Shown: positions 24,045 through 31,831 of the stretch, piece by piece
Layout: each line of letters starts with the position of its first letter
Numbering within the stretch: position 1 is the first letter of the stretch
Origin: a virus
DNA: 64,000 nucleotides
Virus record (IMG/VR): IMGVR_UViG_3300028197_001952
Coordinates: 1-64,000 of that record
Strand: one strand, 5' to 3'
Notes under the pieces: generated by a model
What the model was told of the DNA's origin: nothing
Database searches by the model: none
What the model saw: the letters and a program-made list of their open reading frames with translations, nothing else
Translations under genes and position numbers: made by a program

Positions 24045-24909
24045 TTTTAGGTTTTATGTATTGTCCGTAACGATGTTTATCGTAGTTATTTGATAATTTG
24101 TGCATATCTGATTTGAATTTATCACTTAGTAATGTACCATGTTTTATATTATACATATTTTTTAATTTTCCGGTTTTGTGTAAATTAATAAAATAATCAA
24201 CATGAGAATATCTTATAATACTGATAAAGTAAGTAACTGGTCTACAATTTAATTTATTATTTATTATATGTTCAGCGGGTGTTATATGTACTCCCACGTT
24301 TGGTTGTATTTTTTTAACATACATATCATCATATATATTAGCGTGTATGTTTATAGCATTTTCATGACCGAATACGCACCAATCATTCATATAAAAATGA
24401 GGTTCATTTATATAACTCTTTGGTTTTGTGGTTAGTTTTTCAGTAATTCCATTTTGAGAATATATTGTATTTGGAGTAATTTGATCGGAGGTGGTATTAT
24501 TTATTATGATATTTACACGATGTAACATCTCCAAACTTAAAAATATATCAGGTCTGGTTGATATTACACAATCGTATTTTATATCATATTCATTTTGATA
24601 ATCATTTTTCAATTGATTAACTTTTTTTAATAAATAGGGATATTTTACATAATCTTCATCATGGTTTCCGATTATAGAAGTGCCAATTACCTCATATGCA
24701 TTAAGAAATGAAAAGTTAGATTCTATAACTTTTGTATTTGCATACGAATCATCCCACGTTGATAAGAAAAAATCATATTGCACATCTGGATGTATATCAT
24801 TATACATCTGGAATATTTTAGAAGTAATATCCCAATGACGTAATTGTCCTGCGAGTATTATGGCTATTTTTATTTTCTTTTGTGTAAATTCCCAATTACC
24901 CATTTCCAT
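24025..24909 (-). CDS. Putative glycosyltransferase, GQLRxW family (paralogue 1)
   Basis: The product has 294 residues. The shared blocks are KIAIILAGQLRHWDIT, FFLSTWDDS and YDCVISTRPDIFLSL, matching the gene at 22790-23620. GHENAINIHANIY lies downstream. The RPD element is a plausible metal-binding site of a GT-A-type enzyme. Two in-frame ATGs (24909 and 24903) both lie inside the end of the preceding gene, and either could be the start. Probably one of several sugar-adding steps for the cluster product. Confidence 0.65.
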   Translation of the reverse strand: MEMGNWEFTQKKIKIAIILAGQLRHWDITSKIFQMYNDIHPDVQYDFFLSTWDDSYANTKVIESNFSFLNAYEVIGTSIIGNHDEDYVKYPYLLKKVNQLKNDYQNEYDIKYDCVISTRPDIFLSLEMLHRVNIIINNTTSDQITPNTIYSQNGITEKLTTKPKSYINEPHFYMNDWCVFGHENAINIHANIYDDMYVKKIQPNVGVHITPAEHIINNKLNCRPVTYFISIIRYSHVDYFINLHKTGKLKNMYNIKHGTLLSDKFKSDMHKLSNNYDKHRYGQYIKPKNEQQFL

Positions 24910-26179
24910 ATTTAAATATTTTTTTAATTAAATTATCATTTACACTATAATTATTAATTAAATCAGAATTGTGTTGTAATACCTCCTTCATATCTACAAT
25001 CATATCAAACACCGTTTCAATACTCATCTTTGAAATACTATCTGATATATCCATTATCATTTTTAATCTACGCGTGCCATCAATTTCATCATCGTAAGAT
25101 TCATCCCACCATTTTGAAAATGTTTTAAACCCATTTTTTTTCATTTCTTTTAAATGTTGATATGGTCCAAATTGAATTACAGGATGTCCACAAAACATTG
25201 GATTATATGTAGAACTATGTAAATGACATGCATTTTCTTGAAATGGAAATGCACACATTACCAAACTTATAAGAGAGTTCTTATAATGTATTGGGTCAAA
25301 CGGCAAATCTGCATTAAACGTACCGACTTTATGACCAGGTACACCAACGTTTGTTTCATCCGTAACATCTATGTGAAATGGCATCTTTGATTTTAATGAG
25401 TTTATATTATCGGTTGTTGTTAAATTCTGAAAAGAGTTTCCATAATGCATATCCTGGAATTGTGGGAAACTTACTAAACTATTTTCTAATATATTGTTTT
25501 TATTCATATGTAACATAAATACATTACGCTCCCATCTATCAGTTCTGTTAACTTTTAGGAAATGTTTTATATTATGTAAGTTATCCTTCTTGTATTTTAA
25601 TTCATCTTCTATAACTATACTATCAGGTAAACATGGTATTTTTTTTAACCTTTGAATATCGTGAACATTATACATAAATGAAAATAGGTTTATATATTTT
25701 CTAATATTATTACTACTCTTCCATTTTTCATGAGTTGATTCTGCTAATAAATTATTAGTTATAAAATATAACTTATCTGCTGGTAGATTTAAATCATCAA
25801 TTGATTTATATATTATATTTAAAAACTCAGTATACGGTGCACCTTCCATTGTATCATCGAATACTAATTTACCATTTCCATTACGAACATTATTTAATAT
25901 AATTTCTGGAATTTTATTTATATGCTTAGCCCATAAATTTGTATTATGATGAACACATACACAATATAAAAATGGCTCTTTAAAATCAAATTCCTTCACA
26001 TGTACTGCATCTGTACCTAATGTATATGGTAAACTTGAATGAGAAAATAAAGGTCTGTTTATCAAAATTCCCCTATTATCAAGTTCTTTAATTTCACTTA
26101 CATCATCATATAGTTTTAAAATAGAATCAGAAGCATCATGCATACTACATTGATTAAATGTATCAATTAAGTGTTTCAT
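24896..26179 (-). CDS. Unknown, possibly glycosyltransferase-like, 427 residues
   Basis: I could not assign a family. The C-terminal third has STYNPMFCGHPVIQFGPYQHL followed by a conserved-looking FSKWWDESYDDEIDGTRRL. The first part recalls the donor-binding region of exostosin-type enzymes (xxKPxLxxGxPVI). The middle holds FLKVNRTDRWERNVFMLHM. This would fit a GT-B-type transferase, but the evidence is thin. It lies in the middle of the operon, overlapping both neighbours by 14-17 bases. Confidence 0.55.
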   Translation of the reverse strand: MKHLIDTFNQCSMHDASDSILKLYDDVSEIKELDNRGILINRPLFSHSSLPYTLGTDAVHVKEFDFKEPFLYCVCVHHNTNLWAKHINKIPEIILNNVRNGNGKLVFDDTMEGAPYTEFLNIIYKSIDDLNLPADKLYFITNNLLAESTHEKWKSSNNIRKYINLFSFMYNVHDIQRLKKIPCLPDSIVIEDELKYKKDNLHNIKHFLKVNRTDRWERNVFMLHMNKNNILENSLVSFPQFQDMHYGNSFQNLTTTDNINSLKSKMPFHIDVTDETNVGVPGHKVGTFNADLPFDPIHYKNSLISLVMCAFPFQENACHLHSSTYNPMFCGHPVIQFGPYQHLKEMKKNGFKTFSKWWDESYDDEIDGTRRLKMIMDISDSISKMSIETVFDMIVDMKEVLQHNSDLINNYSVNDNLIKKIFKYGNG

Positions 26180-26936
26180 CTGATTTTATTTTTTTATTAA
26201 TTACCTTTGCTATATCTATACATTGTTTAATATCTGGATGACCTGTATAATCCCTATATTGTATTTTATAATTTATAACTTTACTAAAATCTATTTTATT
26301 ATATAGAGGTAATAGTTTTTTATTATCTATTATGATGCCTTTTTCCATACTAGTTAACATTGAGTCCCACTCTACAAATCTATACTCAAACCCTTGTTCT
26401 TTTAAGTAAGATTGTAGTAAAACTATGTTAGTAAGATATTTTGTAACTAAATCTAATTCTAAATTTAAATCTAAGTCAACTAATGCTTTGTAGTAGTTAG
26501 AAAAATGCTCTAATACCAAATAGTGCTTATCTGTATCTTTAATAAAACTTTCATAGGAAACATCGAGGATTTCTTTATCATCCATACTTAAGGGAGATTT
26601 ACCCCTTCTCCATGTACTAAATTTAGGTTTAAAATATTCTCCTCTTTCTCCTATATCTCCTGGAGTTATATTAACTGTACTTCTATTAATTAAAAAACCA
26701 AATCGTTCTTTCCAAGTCAACCCAATTACCACTAAAGTATTACTTGAGTCTAGTTCAGTAAGGTTTACTACTGAGTTCAGTATTATAGATTCCATAGACT
26801 GTCCATTTGCAGCCATGTTTATATGTTCGATATTTAATAGTTTAGAAAGGTGCACAGTCCACCTTTCTTCATCTTTAAGCTTGTCTCCTGCGGTAAAACT
26901 ACATCCATTTGTATATAAATTTTTATATTTATTCAT
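26163..26936 (-). CDS. SGNH-like hydrolase/acyltransferase (second copy)
   Basis: The product has 257 residues. Block I is YTNGCSFTAGDKL near 8-20, where GCS replaces the classic GDS. Block II is NMAANGQSMESII, and block III is VVIGLTWKERFGF. Near the end DYTGHPDIKQCIDIAKVI gives a GHPD-type region where the family normally has its catalytic Asp/His. Likely a sugar O-acyl esterase or transferase of the cluster product. It overlaps the next SGNH-like gene by eight bases. Confidence 0.68.
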   Translation of the reverse strand: MNKYKNLYTNGCSFTAGDKLKDEERWTVHLSKLLNIEHINMAANGQSMESIILNSVVNLTELDSSNTLVVIGLTWKERFGFLINRSTVNITPGDIGERGEYFKPKFSTWRRGKSPLSMDDKEILDVSYESFIKDTDKHYLVLEHFSNYYKALVDLDLNLELDLVTKYLTNIVLLQSYLKEQGFEYRFVEWDSMLTSMEKGIIIDNKKLLPLYNKIDFSKVINYKIQYRDYTGHPDIKQCIDIAKVINKKIKSDETLN

Positions 26937-27759
26937 TTAAATGTTCTTTTAAATAAGTTGCCCACTTCTGATGTGATAGTTCGGTTGGGTGATGATTATC
27001 AAATAAATCATCTTGTTTATTTTCATTTAGTGTTGTAAGTATAAATTCTTTAAATGTTATATCTAGGAAATTGCTTTTACGTAATTTTATGTATTGTTTT
27101 TTTATTTGAAGATTTTCCGATGAGAATGGTATTCTTTTAATTGCTTTTATTAAATTAACACTATCTAATATACCATGCTTTTGTGGGTCGTTTGTTGCTT
27201 CAAATGTTTCATAAAATGCATCAAAAAATATATGTTTTATATTATGTGAATTTAAGTAAGTATGTATATTGATATTTTGAATTAAGTATCTCATAATATA
27301 CTCTTCTTGATTCCAAAAATAAGTAGTATATAATTTGGTAAATTCTTCAAATCCATTAGATGGTGTATGGATAGCAGGTGATGCTGGATATATAGTTTCC
27401 CACCTACCTGAATCAGATTCATTCATTATATCTTTATAATAGAAATCCTTTCTTTCAGGAGAAGTCCATCCTACTATTACAAAAATTTCATCTGCATTAT
27501 ATTTTTCTAATAAATTTCCAACTTGTGATATTACTCTTTTTTCTATACCATCATTAGATGAACCTGCATGTGAAGTATTACGTACCTCAATATTAGTTAG
27601 TTTTGATAACTTATCCGGCCATACTTTTGGTAATCGGTATGCATCATTATCTCTGTGGTCAATATTTGTGATACCACGTGCTTCTAATTTAGGATCTAAA
27701 ATATCACCTGCTGTCCAACTATCTCCCTCTGTTAGTATTATTTTTATATTATTAGTCAT
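26929..27759 (-). CDS. SGNH-like hydrolase/acyltransferase (third copy)
   Basis: I take the ATG at 27759, which lies inside the last codons of the LamG gene (ATGACTAA overlap), not a start 14 codons upstream; this gives 276 residues. Block I is LTEGDSWTAGDIL, then NTSHAGSSNDGI (block II), IFVIVGWTSPERKDF (block III) and DNHHPTELSHQKWATYL at the end, an Asp/His region typical of the fold. It is adjacent to and resembles the gene at 26163-26936. Function is probably de- or re-acylation of a glycan. Confidence 0.7.
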   Translation of the reverse strand: MTNNIKIILTEGDSWTAGDILDPKLEARGITNIDHRDNDAYRLPKVWPDKLSKLTNIEVRNTSHAGSSNDGIEKRVISQVGNLLEKYNADEIFVIVGWTSPERKDFYYKDIMNESDSGRWETIYPASPAIHTPSNGFEEFTKLYTTYFWNQEEYIMRYLIQNINIHTYLNSHNIKHIFFDAFYETFEATNDPQKHGILDSVNLIKAIKRIPFSSENLQIKKQYIKLRKSNFLDITFKEFILTTLNENKQDDLFDNHHPTELSHQKWATYLKEHLNE

Positions 27760-28519
27760 TCCCAACCCATTCGTTTTTGAATAAAACAGGATGATTTCCA
27801 TTACCAGACATATCCATTAACTTATAATAGGTTCGTTTTGAAAAATCACTACAAAATACATTTCTTAAACTAGTCATATATCCCTGTGCTTTTTCTAACC
27901 AAGAATTATAATCAGTAAAGAATTCATTCCAACTCAGCTCATCTGCCTCACTACGTTGAATACTTATTTTTGAAATATCTCCATGAAATATTGATCTGTG
28001 GGTTTCTGCTATTAATGTTGCACAACCTATCCATGTGTAAGAATTTGAATAATCAATTATATTATCATAGTTCATTTTTACAGAATTCTCAGAGGTAGTT
28101 TCTATTAATGTAAATTCTTTTTTATTCACGTTGTGATTTAAAACAACATCATAATATCTGTCTAGTTCATCACCATTAGTACCGAAATCCCAATTTAAAT
28201 CGAACTCCATGCGTTTTTCTACATCCGTTCCTGTTTCGATATCGTGTGACCAAAAAACCCATCCTATTTTTTTGTGTACATTACCTCCTTCTCCCTTATA
28301 TCCGTTATGAAATATTCCAGCATGTTTACCATTCTTTGCAATTATTGCTCCATTGTATACACCTGTTTCTTCTATAATTTTATTTATTTTTTTTACATCT
28401 GGTTTAAATCTACAATATATAGAAAAATCTCCCTTAAGCAAATCTTGCATTTCATGGTTAACTAAATTATACTTATCTCCGTTTGTAAAGAAAAATATTT
28501 TGTTTTCATCTATTATCAT
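27752..28519 (-). CDS. Free-standing LamG-like (concanavalin A-like) domain protein
   Basis: The product has 255 residues. A beta-jelly-roll pattern is visible: FSIYCRFKPDVK, FHNGYKGEG, IGWVFWSHD, DVVLNHNVNKKEFTLIE, YTWIGCATLIAETHRSIFHGDISKISI. After it comes KLMDMSGNGNHPV, which is also seen in the tails of the two GT7-LamG fusion proteins (DLSGNG, DLSGNR). It is therefore probably the third member of that set, without a transferase. LamG folds bind carbohydrate, so it may hold the glycan or cap the virion surface. Confidence 0.65.
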   Translation of the reverse strand: MIIDENKIFFFTNGDKYNLVNHEMQDLLKGDFSIYCRFKPDVKKINKIIEETGVYNGAIIAKNGKHAGIFHNGYKGEGGNVHKKIGWVFWSHDIETGTDVEKRMEFDLNWDFGTNGDELDRYYDVVLNHNVNKKEFTLIETTSENSVKMNYDNIIDYSNSYTWIGCATLIAETHRSIFHGDISKISIQRSEADELSWNEFFTDYNSWLEKAQGYMTSLRNVFCSDFSKRTYYKLMDMSGNGNHPVLFKNEWVGND

Positions 28520-29949
28520 AATTTTATAGTTTGTGTTTGTTCGTAAAAATCTGCCAGTTCTGGATAAACTTCTTTAAAATTAGTTTCTCTACGTCTATCA
28601 TGTTCTTTAAAAAACACTCCAAAATCACGTCTTTGTTTTAATAACTCTTCTTCATTTCTATCGGTAAGCATCCAATCATATGTTCTTTTTACTTTTTGTA
28701 TCTCAACATCAGAATATCCAACGTGTTGATGTTCAAATTTTGGAATACCGAGATAATTCATATGACTTGCTGCATCTTTTATTTTTATAGCCCATTCTTC
28801 TGGTAAAATCTTTACAGTTTGGTGTTTAGGATATCGTAAATAAGATGTATCTAAAAATACTGCAGAGTTCCAATATCTATCACTTGAAGTGTATTTCATC
28901 TTTAAACCATAAATATAATCTATTAATTCTTTATAACTTGGTACTGATAGTGCATTAAAAGTTGACATTACTGTGATACTAATTCGTTTACAACTTGAAA
29001 GAATTTTATTTACATTTTTATCAAACTGTTCCCAATTTAATCCGTTTCTAATGTACTCTGCTTGTTCTCCATACCCATCAACTGATGTGAATATAATAAA
29101 TTCTTCTACAAGTTCCTTTTCTTCAATTGCTTGAATCTTTTCTATTAATCTATCAACTAATTTATCAGGAATTCCTAAATTAGAATTTATTGCTAATCTT
29201 AATTTTTTATTTGGGTTAGGTTCGTTTATAATATAATCTAAAACTCCCCAAGTATCTTTACTCATAAGTGGTTCTCCACCTGTGATTCTAAAAGTATGTA
29301 AATCTCTATATAAATCTGGCCACCATCTCCAAAATGCTTCTACATAAGGATTTTCTTCTGTATGTAATATAGGAACTTTACCCTCTCCAATCAAACCTTC
29401 CAAATCATTAAATTTATCAAGTGTTGGATATGCTCCTTCTGCTTTTATTTCTTGCATCCATGCTGATGAAAACGAAGGTCCACAATATGAACATTTAAAG
29501 TTACAAGCATTTGAGAAAGCAACTTCTACATATTTTGGATTATAATCTCCTCTCCAGCCCAAATCTTTAATTTCTTGCATATGAGGAAGTGACCAAGATT
29601 CTGCTGATTTAAATACTCTATCTGAAAACTGAGGTGATGCATCTTCAACATCCCAACAATAATGACACTCTTCAGGCCTTCCACCTTCTAACATTTCTTT
29701 ACGAATACGTTTTTTAAAACGTGTGTTGTGTAGTGCAGAAGGATTTCGTTTTATCTCACTTTCATTTATCTTATGTGTTGTTGGGTGATGACAAGAATGA
29801 GTATGTCCCATTTGTAAGTGAATTGTAACTTGTGTCCATTTAGCTAAACAGAATCCACATCCTTGTGCATCAAGTTCTTTTTTGGTATTCACATATATTG
29901 GATTGTTAGCAAAAGCTAAAGAAGGATCTAATTTTGGAGTTTCACTCAT
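28516..29949 (-). CDS. Radical SAM enzyme with additional cysteine clusters
   Basis: The product has 477 residues. The SAM cluster is C149xxxC153xxC156 (NACNFKCSYCGPSF), followed by FRITGGEPLMSKDTW and IFTSVDGYGEQ. Extra cysteine pairs precede it: C31xxC34, C53 and C95xxC98 (ECHYCWD), so a second Fe-S or metal site at the N-terminus is likely. The protein is soluble and large for the superfamily. It sits between a GT7-LamG gene and a LamG gene, so it probably acts on a sugar or a peptide linked to the glycan; the chemistry is unknown. Confidence 0.85.
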   Translation of the reverse strand: MSETPKLDPSLAFANNPIYVNTKKELDAQGCGFCLAKWTQVTIHLQMGHTHSCHHPTTHKINESEIKRNPSALHNTRFKKRIRKEMLEGGRPEECHYCWDVEDASPQFSDRVFKSAESWSLPHMQEIKDLGWRGDYNPKYVEVAFSNACNFKCSYCGPSFSSAWMQEIKAEGAYPTLDKFNDLEGLIGEGKVPILHTEENPYVEAFWRWWPDLYRDLHTFRITGGEPLMSKDTWGVLDYIINEPNPNKKLRLAINSNLGIPDKLVDRLIEKIQAIEEKELVEEFIIFTSVDGYGEQAEYIRNGLNWEQFDKNVNKILSSCKRISITVMSTFNALSVPSYKELIDYIYGLKMKYTSSDRYWNSAVFLDTSYLRYPKHQTVKILPEEWAIKIKDAASHMNYLGIPKFEHQHVGYSDVEIQKVKRTYDWMLTDRNEEELLKQRRDFGVFFKEHDRRRETNFKEVYPELADFYEQTQTIKL

Positions 29950-31421
29950 AATTTTACGTTTATTAATTTTGCTTTTGTTGATATTTCTTCAATATCTAAT
30001 AACTCATATTTCAATTGTTTGATACCATCTGATTTATAATCCCATGTTCCTTGTTGCATCTCGTGGATGTATCTTTTCTCGTTTCGAGCAGTAGTTTCTC
30101 CCTTTGCCCATACATCGTTTCCACTTGAATCTTTAATCATTCCTTCATCTTGATGTGGTAAACAATTCATTTTACCATCTTTACGATGAGGTATAATAGT
30201 ATGTGGAATTTTAATTTTTTCTTTATTAAACATTCCTCTTGTTATTTTACCATTTATACCATTACCACTTAAATCAATGGCCATTCTCGTTGAATTAACT
30301 TGTTCTTTGTTGTTAAAATCATAATGTAACACGAGTTTATCAGTTGAGATTTCCTTATGTAATTTTGAAATTTCATTAGAATCTAAACATCGATTCCACA
30401 TCATTACTTTAGCTATATCACCCTTAAACCATTTGTTTGGTTCTGTTCTAGCAGTTGAGGTTGTTGTTCCTAAATAATAATCATCTAATCCATATGATTT
30501 TAATCTATCTTCATATTTAAGTGGTGATTGTGTGCCATGACCATGTCTTGCATCTGATTCTTTTCCATTTAAATAGAAATGTATATTTTGTTTAGATGTA
30601 TCAACACTTAGTGTAATCCATGCCCATTGGTTTTCATATCTTTTTATCCATTGATATAAATGATTCTGAGTACTATCCCATAATTGAGCAGTATATGCTC
30701 TTGAATTATTATAACTCAATCCATAATCATATCCTGGTCTTCTTAGAATTGGATATTCACAAAATCTTCTATCTTCATCACCTATTAACCAAATTGGAAC
30801 TTTTTCTTCTTGTTGATTTGCTCTTACTAAAACGGAAATTGTATGTGAACGAGATGTTAATGATTTTAATTTTTTATGTTTTGGTATTTTTACAAAACTG
30901 TTTTTACCATTAAATGATAAGTAGTTATTTAATGTACCTGAGTAATCAAGATAAGTATTATTTGCATATCCCTCTAAATTACATCTCCAAAATAAATCAT
31001 CATCTTCCATTCCCCAATCCCAATAATCATTTGAATAACCATTAGTTTTTTCTACTTGTTCTTTTGAAAATAAAACTGCTCCTCCAAAGTATTCTTCATA
31101 CTTTAGATTATAATCCATTTGAGATATTGAAGTTGCAATATGTATTGGAGTTGTTTTAGGAAACGAATAATCAGCACCTCCCCCGTCTTCAGGTATCATA
31201 TCGATATCATGCCAAACAATATAATCACACCCATCTTCAAACGCATGTTTAGCAGCAACATTTTTCATAGCTCCCCTATTAAAAAGTTTATCATCACATT
31301 GATGACCAAAGTACATACAATACTCTATTCCTTTAGAGTCCAAATATGCTCCTACTTTTGGTACAAACTCTTTTAAATGAGCTTCTCTGTTTCTATAAGG
31401 AACACAAACTCCTAGTTTCAT
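29946..31421 (-). CDS. GT7-type galactosyltransferase-like enzyme fused to a LamG domain
   Basis: The product has 491 residues. Residues 1-150 carry the beta-1,4-galactosyltransferase (GT7) pattern: VPYRNREAHL at 7-16, FNRGAMKNV at 47-55, metal-binding HDIDMIP at 71-77, YFGGAVLF, and WDWGMEDDDLFWR at 134-146. Residues about 165-360 form a LamG/concanavalin-like jelly roll (LSFNGKNSFVKIPKH, WITLSVDTSKQNIHFYLNGK, FKGDIAKVMMWNRCL). A C-terminal tail starts DLSGNG. GT7 transfers galactose or a GalNAc-type sugar from UDP-sugar. The fused LamG may hold the acceptor. Confidence 0.85.
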   Translation of the reverse strand: MKLGVCVPYRNREAHLKEFVPKVGAYLDSKGIEYCMYFGHQCDDKLFNRGAMKNVAAKHAFEDGCDYIVWHDIDMIPEDGGGADYSFPKTTPIHIATSISQMDYNLKYEEYFGGAVLFSKEQVEKTNGYSNDYWDWGMEDDDLFWRCNLEGYANNTYLDYSGTLNNYLSFNGKNSFVKIPKHKKLKSLTSRSHTISVLVRANQQEEKVPIWLIGDEDRRFCEYPILRRPGYDYGLSYNNSRAYTAQLWDSTQNHLYQWIKRYENQWAWITLSVDTSKQNIHFYLNGKESDARHGHGTQSPLKYEDRLKSYGLDDYYLGTTTSTARTEPNKWFKGDIAKVMMWNRCLDSNEISKLHKEISTDKLVLHYDFNNKEQVNSTRMAIDLSGNGINGKITRGMFNKEKIKIPHTIIPHRKDGKMNCLPHQDEGMIKDSSGNDVWAKGETTARNEKRYIHEMQQGTWDYKSDGIKQLKYELLDIEEISTKAKLINVKL

Positions 31422-31831
31422 ATTGTATCTGATATTAGCTTTTTAAACTTGGTTGTACTCCAACCATGTGAACGGTCTATCCAATGAATAAGTATACCCA
31501 AATCTTTTCCTGTATATGGATTATCTATATAATCCTCTCCTAAAAATCTTACATCAGGATTAATTGATTTTAATAAAAAATATAACTCTTCTTCGGTATC
31601 ATAAGTTAAGAAAGTAGGATTGGTAAAAAAATATTTTAACATACTCTTACGTTCTTCTGTATTTAAGATTGGTTTTAATTTTTCAGGTCTTTGTATTTGT
31701 GGATTATCATGTAACAAAATATATTGGTTCGTACATTTATTATTCATCTCTTCAAATAGCTGGATATAACCTGGATGTATCACATCAAAGTTTCCACAAA
31801 TTACTCCTATTTCTAATTTACTTACTTCCAT
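31418..31831 (-). CDS. TagD/RfaE-C-like cytidylyltransferase with altered HxGH motif
   Basis: The product has 137 residues, the size of glycerol-3-phosphate cytidylyltransferases and the RfaE C-terminal enzyme. The N-terminal GNFDVIHPGYIQLFEEM places H19-P-G-Y22 where the family has HxGH, so the second catalytic His is replaced by Tyr. The second motif RSHGWSTTKF near 119-128 matches the R-x-x-G-x-S-T-T loop. It should activate a small polyol or sugar phosphate with CTP or ATP if still active. It lies between the two GT7-LamG genes with four-base and ten-base overlaps. Confidence 0.78.
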   Translation of the reverse strand: MEVSKLEIGVICGNFDVIHPGYIQLFEEMNNKCTNQYILLHDNPQIQRPEKLKPILNTEERKSMLKYFFTNPTFLTYDTEEELYFLLKSINPDVRFLGEDYIDNPYTGKDLGILIHWIDRSHGWSTTKFKKLISDTI

